A stretch of DNA of 64,000 nucleotides from Branchiostoma lanceolatum (lineage: Eukaryota > Chordata > Leptocardii > Amphioxiformes > Branchiostomatidae): the NCBI RefSeq assembly GCF_035083965.1, contig NC_089728.1:21222955-21286954 (forward strand), given 5' to 3'. The position numbers and the translations under genes were made by a program. Shown piece by piece: positions 31,330-45,400 of this stretch. Numbering within the stretch: the stretch's first letter is position 1; every line of letters starts with the position of its first letter. The notes under the pieces are model-generated. The model saw nothing but the letters and a program-made list of their open reading frames with translations, made no database searches and was not told the DNA's origin.

Positions 31330-31860
31330 AAATATGTTGTTTTTGGTCATTTCCTTCTTCTCCTGTCAAATCTTCATATGTATACTATGGAAAACTTCAT
31401 TCTTCCCTGGGGTTGATCTTTTTTAATTCAATTTTGAACTGGGTTGATTATGCGCAAGAGTGTAATTTTCAGCGGATATTTTTCGACTGGTTTACATGGA
31501 AATGGCACGGAATATCCCATTCTTGCAAGGGGAGGATTCTTTAATTATTTCTTTCAATTTTGAGCTGGAATGATTATGAAAAAGTCCATTTGTTAGCAGA
31601 AGTGTATTTGTTAATCAATAAGTGGATATGGTTGTGGACTGGTCCATATTGTGTTGAGGTGCTACTGGAAGACTCAATTTTGGACTGGGGTGATTCATTT
31701 TTTTAGTGCAAGTATTTTAGAATGGTCCATTGTTATTTTGGGAGAGTCCATTTTTTGCATGGCGAGGAGTATGGCTAACATGCTGTATTTGCTCGCAAAT
31801 GTTGCCTTTCTAGTTCTATTATCAATTTTGTCAAACTATCAACATCAATGAGTAACCTGT
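31330..31860. repeat. Diverged copy of the 24-kb repeat module
   Basis: Shares CTCCTGTCAAATCTTCA, TTGCATGGCGAGGAGTATGG, AACATGCTGTATTTGCTC and AATGTTGCCTTTCTAG with 24210-24370. It lies directly right of the 28990-31324 element. Confidence 0.55.
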
Positions 31861-31895
31861 TAACAAATACCAAGGAGATATATATACTTACTTAC

Positions 31896-33590
31896 CCTCC
31901 TAAGATGGCTGAAACAGTATGGGATCAACTTGTAGTCAGGGAGGACCTCTCAGGAAATCACTGAAAACTGGGACAACAGCTGCTTTCTCCTCTAAAAAGA
32001 CAAAGAAAAAAGCTAAATGATAGTAGAAATATTAAACAGACATTAGTTGTCAATTTTTCTATTATAATTTTGTTCAAATAAATGTTGCATGTGTAAGTAA
32101 AAGCAAGCATACTTTTCCTGAATGGAATGAGCATTCCCTGACTTGAGCTTATAAGTACTTTCTATAGAGTGAGCTTGTAAATTCAAACAAATGTGGTACT
32201 CTTGTAGTATTCAAATTTCCAAATGAAAGTAGCATAGCCCTGTTTAGATATATTCATGTTTGTTGACACAAAACAAAAAAGTGAGATACTAATGTAACGT
32301 TACCTAACGTTACCCCATTCCCATCTAAAACTATAACAGTATAACTAAAAATTTAAAAAATACACATGAGTATCATCAAACACTAAAAAAAACTAGATTT
32401 TTTGGTCCATCATTTTGTATGTATTGTTAGTGTTACACATGTATATGTTGTTCAGATTCTACAAGAAATACAGTGATGCATCCTGTGCTGTAACAATCCT
32501 AGTGATATGACAATAATCACTATTAGGGAACATATGAATTTCACACAACCACACTGCATGGTAAATACAGGTCCCTGAAATACATTTGTAGTTCAACCAA
32601 TACCTCTCTGGCATGCCAGACATGCCAGTGATATGGCATACTACTACATTTCAACTCAAAATCAAAATTAAAGCAACCTCTTTCCAAACCGCATTTTCAA
32701 CTTCACCTGTTTCTGTCACATCTGTGATTCCACCTGCATAAACCAGTATTGTCCATGCTAATCTATCACCTCAGGGATAAGTTGTTGCAGCATGTGATCT
32801 TAAACTAGAATGTACAGCACTAGTTTACTTGGGTTTTTAAAATCTGTTAGGTTTTAAGGCAACATGATAAAACCCTACTTACAGTTAACAACCTGGATGT
32901 TTTGTGTTGAACATCTGTAGCAACCTGGAGACCACATTAGCACAAGATTCACCTAGGTAGAACCAACATTAAACATGCACAATAAGAATAATACAGTGGG
33001 GAGGAGGATGCATAATTTGTGCTGTCAATGCTGAAACTGCTAAAGGCATCTGACATAATTTTCAGGGAAATGACTACATGCTTAGTAATATCATGAAATG
33101 GGCAAAATATCTTGAGGTTCATTATCAGTTCACATCCATGTAAATATCTGTTGTTTTTTCGTACATGTTTTGTACATTCTGCAATCTGCATATATGCACA
33201 CATTTTGCTGTCTATATTAAGCAGTGTTAGGTTACCAATTTTTGCTTGATCAGGAAACCAACTGGAATATATCTTTGCATTTGTCATGTTCAAGACTGTA
33301 ATTGTTAAGGTAAGCTTACTAGACATCATCAAAACATTACTGCAGCTTGTATGAAAGTTTGTATGGAGAAAAACAGCACGACACACATTGCTTGATGTTA
33401 GTTTTTCAGTGCAAAATGCTGATATATTTGGCATAGGGAAATAAGTGGTACCATTAACAGGGAGATTTCAGATAGGGATACATTTGTTCTAATTTTTAGG
33501 AGTAACAAATGATTACTTACAGTTTACAAGCTTGGTTGTAATCTTCTTGCCGTTGTACGGTTGCATACGCAAGACAACGTCTCATGGTTC
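31896..33590 (-). ncRNA. Possible spliced minus-strand transcript, low coding potential
   Basis: Good donors of the form AACT-GTAAGTA end candidate exons at 33521 and 32883, and a candidate exon 31896-31991 has a strong acceptor (CTTTGTCTTTTTAG) and donor (GGAGG then GTAAGTAAG). A short ATG frame (MRRCLAYATVQRQEDYNQ) opens the first exon, but no join I tried keeps a long frame. It may be a non-coding transcript or an unrecognised small gene. Confidence 0.2.
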
Positions 33591-33850
33591 CCCTAATCAG
33601 ATAATCAAAGCGAAATAAGTAAAGTCGATACTGTGGCATAAAACGTCCACAACAAAAGGCACCTTTATAATTAGCAGCAAAAATAAGCGAGTAACATTAC
33701 TTTACACGAGTTACAGAAACAGAAATCCATAAGAAAATGAGCAAACTACAACAGTTGCTTGTTAAAACTAAGACAGAACCATTATAACATGGCTCATAAA
33801 CACGAGCTAAAATATACAGATTTAACTATATTTTCAACGCGGTCCAGCCG

Positions 33851-34101
<251 letters not shown>

Positions 34102-34479
34102 ATGTTACGAAAACAGTCCGAGTTGGAAACGGGAAAACTTGCGGTCGTTCAGAATCTTTAAGAAACATTTACCTTGTCTTGGGACCTCCTTGGAACAGAA
34201 GGAAGTTGACTATCGTCAGAAATAAGCCGATTCGCTTAAAAAAAAGCCAATTCTGTGCGGTTGTCTGCTGCAAATCCACTTGTTCAACACTGTAGCCATC
34301 TTGTGTCAGCTGAAAATCGCGGCACGTGACAATTATCCTTATGCTTCCGGTGGTCAAAGGTCCTATGGTTCACCGGGGGCGGGGCTGGGGCGGGGCTCCG
34401 GTTCTGGCGGGAAGCGGGGCAGCGGGGCGCGGCACGTTCGAACACCAGAACTAAATGTTCGAAACGAACCAGGCGTGAC
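34102..34479. other. GC-rich spacer, no gene recognised
   Basis: Contains a GGGGCGGGGC-rich tract at 34375-34430 and GTTCGAAC-type motifs at 34437-34466 like those in the ends of the 28990-31324 element. Open frames here lack family motifs. Confidence 0.35.
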
Positions 34480-35575
34480 CGGTCTAAAATTCAATCTCTT
34501 TATTGGAATTTTCAAACTTTACATTCAAACGATAGGGCACTTGGTGGGTATTTGAGGAAATGATACTGCTTTACTTTCTCATTCATGCTTACGAAGTAAT
34601 AGCTGACCAAAGTTACGCCCCCCACCCACCCCATACTTAAATCATTATAGACGAATTGCACCGGTCTAAAATTCAATCTCTTTATTCGAATTCTTAAACT
34701 TTACATTCAAACGATAGGGCACTTGGTGGGTATTTGAGGAAATGATACTGCTTTACTTTCTCATTCATGGTTACGAAGTAATAGCTGACCAAAGTTACGC
34801 CCCCCACCCACCCCATACTTAAAGCATTATAGACGAATTGCACCGGTCTAAAATTCAATCTCTTTATTCGAATTTTTAAACTTTACATTCAAACGATAGG
34901 GCACTTGGTGGGTATTTGAGGAAATGGTACTGCTTTACTTTCTCATTCATGGTTACGAAGAAATAGCTGACCAAAGTTACGCCCCCCACCCACCCCATAC
35001 TTAAAGCATTATAGACGAATTGCACCGGTCTAAAATTCAATCTCTTTATTGGAATTTTCAAACTTTACATTCAAACGATAGGGCACTTGGTGGGTATTTG
35101 AGGAAATGATACTGCTTTACTTTCTCATTCATGGTTACGAAGTAATAGCTGACCAAAGTTACATACGCCCCCCAGTGCCACCCCATACTTAAAGCATTAT
35201 AGACCAATTAATTGCACAGGTCTAAAAATCAATCTCTTTATCGGAATGTTCAAACTTTACATTCAAACGATAGGACACTTGGCGGGTATTTGAGGAAATG
35301 AAACCGCTCTACTTTCTCATTCATTGTTACGAAGTAATAGCTGACCAAAGTTACGCCCCCCCCACCCCATACTTTAAGCATTGTAGGCCAATCGCACAGG
35401 TCTAAAAATCAATCTCTTTATCGGACTGTTCAAAATTCACATTCAAACGATAGGGCACTTGGCTGATATTTGAGGAAATGAAACCGCTTTACTTTCTCAT
35501 TCCTGGTTACGAAGTAATAGCTGACCAAAGCTACGCCCCCACCCCATACTTAAAGCATTACTTAAAATCTTTGAA
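34480..35575. repeat. Satellite array 2, ~182-bp unit, six copies
   Basis: Same unit and orientation as array 1 (19985-21625), with key strings AACGATAGGGCACTTGG and GCTGACCAAAGTTACGCC spaced 182-186 bp. The left copies resemble the right copies of array 1 (both have CCCACCCACCCC and ATTGCACCGGTCTAAAATTC), so exchange between arrays or a common origin is likely. Confidence 0.92.
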
Positions 35576-35869
35576 ACCTTTCTTTTCCTTGAAATTTTTT
35601 GCCCAATCTGGAGACTTTTTTGGTTAGAAGGAACAGGTAGGGTTTTAGCTTTCCCATTTTAGTTGAAAATTGTTTAGTTCAGCAGTTTAGGTGGCGTAAG
35701 AACATAACTCACTGGCTTTGGAGAAGAGTGAAAATATCCATGTACAGCTATAATCAAGGAGTTTTTATATAAAACCTTCTAGCTTTAATAGGGGGCAGAT
35801 ATCAGGGTGAACTTCATGCACTGCCGGCAGATTACCGCGCCCTGACCGTTTTGTACTCCAACCCCGTCT

Positions 35870-36010
35870 CGGAATGGCCGTGGAATTCATAAGCAAAACG
35901 ATGAATTCCATGGCGAATCGTCGCTACTAGTGACGGTACGGTATTGCCGTTGAGTCCATCACTAAACCGATGAATTCCACGGCCGTGGAGTTCAACAATC
36001 CGCGGTCTTC
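35870..36010. repeat. Inverted relative of the CCACGGCCGTGG cluster
   Basis: GATGAATTCCACGGCCGTGG, GTTGAGTCCATCACTAAACC and GAATTCCATGGCGAATCGTC match the complement of the cluster at 19779-19985. It lies just right of satellite array 2, so the two satellite arrays sit inside an overall inverted pair of flanks. Confidence 0.6.
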
Positions 36011-36179
36011 GGATATAGCTCCCAGGCCTGCGGATTTTGCCACGCCGTATTTCAGACATGTCGTACTCCGTCCAAAAGCACGTCGTAGTTGGGGAGAACT
36101 ACATCGTACCTTTGTGTCACCACGACGTAGTACAGTTAGGCCGTATTTCAGTCCTGCATAATGCATTGGGAAGCTTCAT

Positions 36180-36266
36180 AATTTAGCGTAGAGCGTAGAG
36201 AGGCGTCCTGAATTAAGCGTAATACGTAGTTGGCCGTCCGAATTTAGCTTAGAGCGTTGTCGGGAC
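36180..36266. repeat. Second ACGTAGAGCGTA-type degenerate block
   Basis: TTTAGCGTAGAGCGTAGAG, AAGCGTAATACGTAG and TTTAGCTTAGAGCGTTG match the block around the Tc1 insertion (16404-18010). A run of C follows at 36267-36280. Confidence 0.6.
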
Positions 36267-36443
36267 CCCCCCCCCCCCCTTACAGGCCCTCATAAACCCC
36301 GGCGTCCTGTGGCATTCAGTCCACACTGGAGCAACTGTGAAGTTAAAACGGATTGCAAATGTCACCGACCGATACCATTTCTTTTCAGCCCTGTGTTTGG
36401 GCACGATTTTGAGGATTGTACTGCCTTGATATACCGTGTCATC

Positions 36444-39400
36444 ATGGAGTATGAAGATGTATTACGGCAGTATCTCGGTGAGTTCGGCAGGTACCAGAAG
36501 CTGGCGGCTGTGCTCACCGTCCTGGTCGGACCGTCTGTCGGGGCAATGATGTTCGCCCAGGCTTTCCTAGCGGCCACTCCCGCGCACCACTGCCGTCTCT
36601 ACCAGAACGACTCCTCGGTGATGTATGGCCACCCTTCCGAGAGGCTCAACGCCAGTGTTCCCGTGGAAAAAGTGGGCGGTACGTGGAGGTACAGCTCGTG
36701 TTTGATGTACAACGGAACTGGTGGAACATCAGCGGGAAATAACCAGACTGTTACATCATGTAAGCACGGCTGGGAGTACGACAAGGGTGTGTACCACAGC
36801 ACTGTTGTTACAGAGGTATGTACGATGTTACAATAGTAAACATTGAAGTGAGAAGATATTGAAACACACTAGGCTGGAATTTTCACCAGTGTACCTATGA
36901 CCCCCATAAGAGAAGTACCTACTTAGTAACGTTATATGCCCAATATATTTTGTTTTTGAGACTGATACAGATACATTGTTTCCAATAACACAGTATTCGG
37001 TGGCGTCTTATATGATAATCTAGTCATCTGGAAGTTAGTCGCATTTCACTTTCCACTGAGTTCACTTTCCACTTAGTTTATTCACATGTACCCAATGATA
37101 GGTGCAGTCGGCATATGTCGTGTTGTTTTTCATATATACTGCAAATCATGTTGTCTCATATAAAATCTACTAAACATAAATCCACCTAATCTCCAAGCAG
37201 ATCTACACTGGTGCCTGACTTGACCTTCTCTGGCTAGCCAATGTGTCCTTTGGCTAGCTTATACGATTTCGGCAGCGGTGTAGATCTGCTTGGAGATTAA
37301 ATTCCACTAGTGTACATAATTCCGCCACCTTGAAAAGATACGTCCAAACAAATCTTCAACCCAACGTCCCCCAGTATAATGTACTCCTGTATATCTAAAC
37401 TTAGCATAGATGGGGGTGGAGGGTGCTGCACCAGAGATCTCTCAAACACACAGTTGATTTATGTAGCCTAGAGGATTAATGTTAATGGAGGTTACTCCTT
37501 AATTCGACGTTTCTGTAAAGTAAATCACATGGTTTCTTGTGGTGGGCACGCAAGTATGGTTTTACAGATACCACTAGAAAAAATTAAATTTTTGCAAATT
37601 TGTGGTGACAAAATGAGCTATTTTCCTCTAAAACAAACTATAACGCAACAGATGATTTGCATTCATCCAGTACAACCTCGTGTGTGAGCGACAATGGTTG
37701 AAGGAACTGGGACAGTCCATCTTTATGGTTGGGGTGAGCGCTGGGGGCCTGATCTCAGGAACGACTTCGGACAGGTAAAAAAATCGTTGTCATGTTTCTC
37801 TCAACCGGGATAGGGGGCGTTATCGACTTCTGACGACCTTTGACCCATTGCTGACGTCACGCATGCGTCAGGTCACGTGTCCAGAGCTATTGGGTCAGAG
37901 AGCTGAAGAAGACTGGGGTGATTTAGTTGAAAATTCCAAATTGAGTTGGAGAAAAGTTCCATAATGTCATTTTCCAACTCAGTTGAACTTTCATGCTGAT
38001 ACATGTTCCCTTCCCGTGTAGAGAGGGTCATTTAAAGGGGGGCTCAACAGTATAGAAGCAAGTCTTCTGGAAGAGAATAATACGCCATACTTATGATATG
38101 TTTCTTGACCTCGCTGTCGACAGTCTACTACCCTGAAATAGAAACATTGAAATTGCAGGTAATAAAAGTAATCACAATTTTCGATGTTATTGTCAGATTT
38201 GGACGCAGACCAACGATTCTAGCCTGTATCCTGCTACAGCTGAGTGCAGGACTGGCTGCTGCCTTCACCAAAGACTACATCCTCTTCCTTGTTCTCCGTC
38301 TGGTTGCCGGCGGGGCTGCCAACGGTGTCTACTTCGTCGGCTTTTCCCTAGGTATACTAAGCATGATTCCCATCCCCATCATTAACCCTTGTCCTGCTGG
38401 ATTTACAGAGCAATAATATGCCCCCGCAGCTAGACAACATTGAAAGAATGGGTACTAGTTTGATACTACTTGTTTTACAACAACCACACCCTCAACCCCA
38501 CAATTGTCATGGCTAGCATACATATACAGAACAAGCATGTGCAAACCGACAGTTTGCACATGCTTGTTCTGTATGCACGGGCTCAGCAGGACTAGGTTAT
38601 TAGGATAGGCCACAAAGACTAAAAACATGACATTTCAATATTTCATATACACATGAGGAAGGAAATGTTGTTGTCACAATTTGTCTTAAATAAATGACTG
38701 ACGTTTTCCCACTTGTTGGTGGCCAGGGATAGAATCCATAGGCTCATCCAAGCGAAATTTAGTGGGGATGGCGATTTCGCTGAGCTTTGCCGTTGGATCT
38801 ATCTTTCTCGGAAGTCTGGCGTACTTCTTGCGTGATTGGTGGAGCCTCCAACTGGCATTGGCAGTGATGTCAGTACCGCTTCTCTCGTACTGGTGGTACG
38901 TTTACCTGAAACAGTTGTTGCAATAAAATAGGGTGCTATGGTCATCATGACTTATTTATTGTTTATTCGCACGTGAAATATAACATGAATGAACATAAGC
39001 AAAATAACTAAAAAAACATGTAGGGAAACCAGAAATTTACCTTCTGGCTTTATCTAGGATTTCCCCTTAACTACGATAAATTGCATCATAATTGATGATT
39101 GTTGGTTGAACTGCATAGAGCCCGACCTGTAAAGTTTTGGATAATGTGCAACATCTTTTTTTTTTGTTTGATAGAAATTCCGTATCAATATCACGAATTT
39201 ACGCTGAAATATGTATGATTCATAATCTTTCCATAAACTGTCACGTCGACTGTAGGCTTCTTCCCGAATCGCCACGATGGCTCCTAAGCAACAACCGGAC
39301 CAAGGAAGCCAAAAGAAGTATTCAGAAGTCTGCCAAGATGAACAAGGTCACCATACCGGATGATGTCTACGAAAAAGTGACAAAGCCAAAGGATGAAGAA

Positions 39401-42400
39401 CCTGGGGTGAAGTCTAAGAAGTACACTCTGATCAACCTGTTCCGAGGCCCTCGTCTAAGGATGATCACAGTAACGACGTCTTTAGTATGGTAAGTATACT
39501 AGTATGTATACATTTTTCTTTAACTCAAGAACGACCGATATGCAGGCATTGCGATTGATTATCTTTACCAAAAAGGTTCATTTGTTTTGGGGAGAGACTT
39601 TTTAAGAGCCAATGTCTGTAAGGATCAAACAATAGTGCTCACGGTCAAAAAATCGATTTGGCTCATATTTTGCACAGAGATAGTACTTGGCCCACAACCC
39701 CTGAAAATAGCTTTCTTTCCGATCAAAACCCATTGTTGCCATGGCAACAGCCTAATCAAGTTTTGGGGCCATTTTGACAGATTTTTGTACAGAGACAACA
39801 TGAAAATTGGCAAAGGTTAGAGCACACTCACTGCCAAATGCTCTAACTTAGCGGAAAACACAAAAGGTCCGCTTTAGACCAATGCTTTAACTACTAGAAA
39901 AATTGTGTGAATTTGATATACAGGTATATTTGAGCGCTTGGGCATCCTCAAATCAATGCAATGTTTTAAGGCTTCAAAAAACTTTGATTTTTGCCAAACT
40001 TTGAGACGTCATAACTACCCGCTCAGTAAAATATTTCTGCTTGACATTCATACAGCATATAGATACACTAAATAGCTACTGAATGAATGCTTGCAAAGTT
40101 CGGGTTCTTGTTTTGTTAGCCCTTGGTTGCTATCAGAAGTTCGTCATTTTTCGTGATTTAAGAAAAGATGTGATTTTTCCTAACTTTGAAATACAAAATC
40201 TGACAAACTAAGATATTTGTGTAGTTCATTTTTCTGTTAAATGTAGGCCTTAGTGTTGTCTATAGATTGTACGCTTACAAAGATTTAGATGTTCTTCCCT
40301 TGCCCTGAACTTATCCCTGAAAGTAGGCAATTTTTACACTTGTCCTCCAATTTGGATTTTTGGCTGTCTTTGAACTTATGAACCTACCAAAGTAAGATTT
40401 TTCTTTTACTTAATTTTTTTATCAGATGTGGACCTTACTGCTATCTATCAGATTGATTTTCTCAAAGCCTGGGTTCTTGTTTCATCGATGTGGGGCAGTC
40501 CCTGAAAGCAGGTCATTCTTTGCACCTGTCCCAAAAGTAGGATTTTCGGCTATTTTAAGCTGATGAAAATACCAAAGTAAGACTTTTTTTCTGACTCAAT
40601 TCTTTATCAGATGTCAACCTTAGTGTTGTCTATCAAATGAATATTTTCAAAGCCTGAGTTCTTGCTTCATCGATGTGTGGCAGTCCCTGAAAGTAGGTCA
40701 TCTTTTACACTTGTTCCCAAATTTAGATTTGTTTTAGCTAGAGGTTTTTTCTGACTTAGTCTCCTTTCAGTTTTGGACCTTATTGTTGTCTATATATCAA
40801 AAGACTGGTTATGAAATCTGGATTCCTGTTATCTTGCAGTGTTATTATTGACATTCATATTTTGCATTTACCTTGAAATGCTTCTGTAGCTTTATTTGAA
40901 ATGCTGTCAAACATAATGTTACCTCAATCAATGATTAGATGTGGACTATATGTGAACAGAATGACCATTTTGTCTCCTTTCTGTTTAGCCCTCTCAGAAG
41001 CTAGGTCATACCCTGCACCGTGTGTTTCAATAGTGTCCTTTAAAAGAGTTGACTCATTACATTTTGAGCACTAAATATCATTATGATAATCAGTATGAAT
41101 GATGAATCAGACTCATATTTTGTTAATTATATTCCATGCCTCCCTGATATTCATTTCTATTAAAGTGCAATGTATATCATGACTTCCGAATATAGTGGAT
41201 CTCCCCTTAGCCTTTTGCCCTGAGAAAGAGACATGAGAAGCTTCTTTTCTTTTGCATCTAGACAGAATTAAGTTTTTCTGGTACTCTGTCTAAATTTGCT
41301 AAAAGCAACACAAGGGCACGTGGCTATAGTGGGGTGAATGTTTCTGCGCGTTTCAAACAAATTTTCGTCCAACTTTTCTTCAACAACCCATTGAAACAAT
41401 GTGCAAGAATGTGGATATATATAGTTGGAATGTCGTAGCTGAAGACACCGGTAACATTTCGTCTTTTTGGACCACCAATCGCTTCCCCAGACTTCACGTG
41501 CTGGTAAGCATCTGCAGATGTATCTAAAACCTGTCATCACATAGTATTTGCCACATCACGGCAACATATAAAAAGGCATTGTTCACAACTGAGTTTTAAA
41601 ACAATAGTCACGTTCTTACGAGTTCAAAATGATAACATATACTCTTGCGCTGACAATTCACAAGAACCAAGACTTTGCAACCATTAATTTGGTTGACAGC
41701 ACTAAGACCCAAAACTGATTAAAAGTTCAGTTAAGATAAATCTAGTTTGCTGTTTTCCTTTCTTTTTGTATTTTCATCAGCTCAAAGACAGCCTAAATAC
41801 CCAACTCGGGGACAAGTGCAAAGAATGACCTACTTTCAGGGACTGCCCTACAGCGATGAAATAAGAACACAGGCTTTGACAAAATCAATTTGATAGATAG
41901 CAGTAAGGTCCACATCTGATAAAAAAATTAAGTAAAAGAAAAATCTTACTTTGGTAGGTTCATAAGTTCAAAGACAGCCAAAAATCCAAATTTGAGGACA
42001 AGTGTAAAAATTGCCTACTTTCAGGGACAAGTTCAGGGCAAGGGAAGAACATCTAAATCTTTGCAAGCGTACAATTCATAGACAACACTAAGGCCTACAT
42101 TTGACAAAAAAATGAACTACACAAATATCTTAGTTTGTCAGATTTTGTATTTCAAAGTTAGGAAAAATCAAATCTTTTCTTAAATCACGAAAAATGACGA
42201 ACTTCTGATAGCAACCACGGGCTACCAAAACAAGAACCCGAACTTTGCAAGCATTCATTCAGTAGCTATTTAGTGTATCTATATGTTGTATGAATGTTAA
42301 GAAGAAATAATTTACTGAGCGGGTACTTATAACGTCTCAAAGTTTGGCAAAAATCAAAGTTTTTTGAAGCCTTAAAACATTGCATTATTTGAGGATGCCC

Positions 42401-45400
42401 AAGCACTCAAATATACCTGTACATCAACTTCACACCATTTTTCTAGTAGTTAAAGCATTGGTCTAAAACGGCCCTTTTGCGTTTTCCGCTAAGTTAGAGC
42501 ATTTGGCAGTGAGTGTGCTCTAAACATTGCCAATTTTCATGTTGTCTCTGTACAAAAATCTGTCAAAATGGCCCCAAAACTTGATTAGGCTGTTGCCATG
42601 GCAACAATGGGTTTTGATCGGAAAGAAAGCTATTTTCAGGGGTTGTGGGCCAAGTACTATCTCTGTGCAAAATATGAGCCAAATCGATTTTTTGACCGTG
42701 AGCACTATTGTTTGATCCTTACAGACATTGGCTCTTAAGGTACTGCAGCGGAACGTTTGGTTTTGAACATCATGAAGGTTTGTTTGCGAAGGGATGGGTT
42801 AGTGGAACTTTAGTTGGTTGATGTGAACAATTTCCTTTGTGTAGGTAAAGCTAATGACTTTTGATACTAGACACACTCGTTTGATACTAGACACTGCATA
42901 CATATTTAGAATAACGGATACTGATCTATCTTATTATTCAAAAACGGTACACAAAATGATGCATCATGTTCGTTTATTTCAACTTATCTATCTATCTTTA
43001 TTTATTTTCTGTCATTTTTACACGGGGTTGCCTAGCTCGGTGATCAACACTGCTTTGCAGTGGTGCCCTGCGTCATAAATAGATTAAGTAGTATACAGTC
43101 ACATACAAACCGAAAAAATTTTGTTCGTTTGCTAGGTTTGCGACAGTGGCCGTGTATTACGCCCTGGCCATTGGTTCTGCCGACCTCGCTGGTGACCCTT
43201 ACCTGAACTTCGTCCTCGGCGCACTGCTGGGGATGGTGCTGTCTCTTGTGGCCGTGGTTGCCATGGAGAAGTGGGGGAGGAGGCCTGTGGTTGGTGGATT
43301 TATGTTTCTGGCAGGAGCCGCCTGTCTGACGGTAACAGCAACACCAACAGGTGGGCTAACAGCACTTTAAAGCACGTGTTCGTACGATTTTATGTGTAGT
43401 TTGTTTGTTTATTTGTTTTAAAGGCAACTAAAGCAAATTATGGACAAAAAAATGGACATTAAAAAGTGCTGAAATCTTTATTGTAGTGACATTTACTAAC
43501 ACTGTCTAGCACATTTGTGTAATAACATCATACTTTGAGCATTTTAAACCGTGCAAAAACATGCCATAAGATGATCCCCTTAGTTTCGCGAGCATACAAA
43601 AACCACGGCGACGATTTTCAGTATGTTCTTCCTACATTACAACGAAGCATCATGGACGTCGCTATACACTAGTGTTGTTACTCCGGAAAGGAGGATGACC
43701 TCCTTCTGGGAGTATTGGAAATGCTTTTGTTTGCGCGTTCGCAGCTAGAACTCACGATCCCGTTGTCGCATTGGTGTGTAACTTGGCATATCGTTTGCCT
43801 GGTTGGGCGTGGTGATGCACAATGTCTTTGTTACACCGTGACTACATTTGTCGTCAATGTAATATCGTAATTGCACCCCTTTAATTAATGGCATGTGCCA
43901 CTGCCCTGCCATACAGACCATGCTATAATCCGTTCCGCATGGCTGCAATACTTCAGGCAGATACGGGATACAAAGCTTCCCTACTTGCTGCGATCGTATA
44001 GTCACTGTTACATTGTAAAATAGACAACGTGCATCACCACACGCAACCTAGCAAACGATATACCAAGTTAGATACCAATGCGGCAACGGGAATTGTGAGT
44101 TTTAGCTGCGAACATGTGCATAGTGACCTCCTGTCTGTGTAAAGGTTATAATGCCGTGTCCAGTCGCAGCTCGCATAATAGTTATACTTGTTCACGGACG
44201 GTGCACTTTTAATTTACGCAAAGTGTGAAAATGGGACATCTCTGGACCTTCAAACTTACCACACTTTTAGTTTGTAATACGGAGGATGTGACAATGTAAA
44301 TAGTTTACGCAGGGGATGAAAGATTGTTGAGATATGCCAGAAAAGTGCGCGGGGGCCGGGGCCAGTGTCACTTCCGGGTGGTTCACCGGATTGAGAGATC
44401 CGTTGACCTTCGACCTTCGTGAAATGTTACGATAATACAAATTAGCCTTTTTTATTGCAAATAGGTTGATAGCTGTAGATCAGGCATGCCTGCAAGAAAT
44501 TGTGGAAAGAGTATTTACTGCATATTTGTGATTTCTGAAACATCTTAGTTGTAAGTCTGAATGGTTCTTTGATAATCTTCAAAAGGGGCCATCTAGATCT
44601 AAATTTGTGACTTTTCCCGGAATTTCTAGATTCCATCTGTTTCAAGCTGTAAAAACGTACTTTTCAGCAGGTTGACCTCTCCTGTATTGAAAGAAAAAGA
44701 TAAATAAACACTTTTTCTTTACTTGCTATAAAACACTACTTGGACTGTGCAGAGATGCAATTTGTGTGGGTCAATACTTTTAATTCTTTAATTACCGCTT
44801 ATCAAAAATGCACTTTTCACACCTAGCTCCACATACAACCCACGATCCTGTTGCTGCATAGGTACTAAAGTATCACAAGATGATATAGGACTGACGGTTC
44901 TAATCGAGAAATAGTGCTTCATGATAAAGATGACATAAATTGGACCAAACCATTAAAGTCTGTGGCCACTGGCCACCATTAACAATTATCCAGTAGAATG
45001 GCCCATCCCTACACAATTAATCGCCAAATACAACAAAATAAACCAGGATTGTAATTGTCTGTGATTTCACACCTTACATCAAGATCCATTTCATGCATTT
45101 ATCTTACAACTGAGCAGGTCACTAGCAAAGGAAATTAACAAACACCTCACCCACAATGTACACACTATAATTACTTCACGTCCTACGTATTCTTGTTTGA
45201 ATTGATATTGTATAGAAATGAGTAAATGAATTGACTTTCAAAATCCAAATTCCAGCCCCTCATATTGCCTGGGTTTCTGGGCACTGGGATAGAGCTCACT
45301 GAAGCAGCATCTCTTGTCCCAAAAGTCAGAAACATCAAGCTTAGACAAGCTTGTCTGATATAACTGACTCAACAGGCAAAACGGTGGTTACAAAGGCTGC

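Noticed and set aside
36309..36443. Upstream in-frame start for SLC22
   Set aside because: The 45 extra codons have no family match, while MEYEDVLRQYLGEFG at 36444 matches the usual N terminus.
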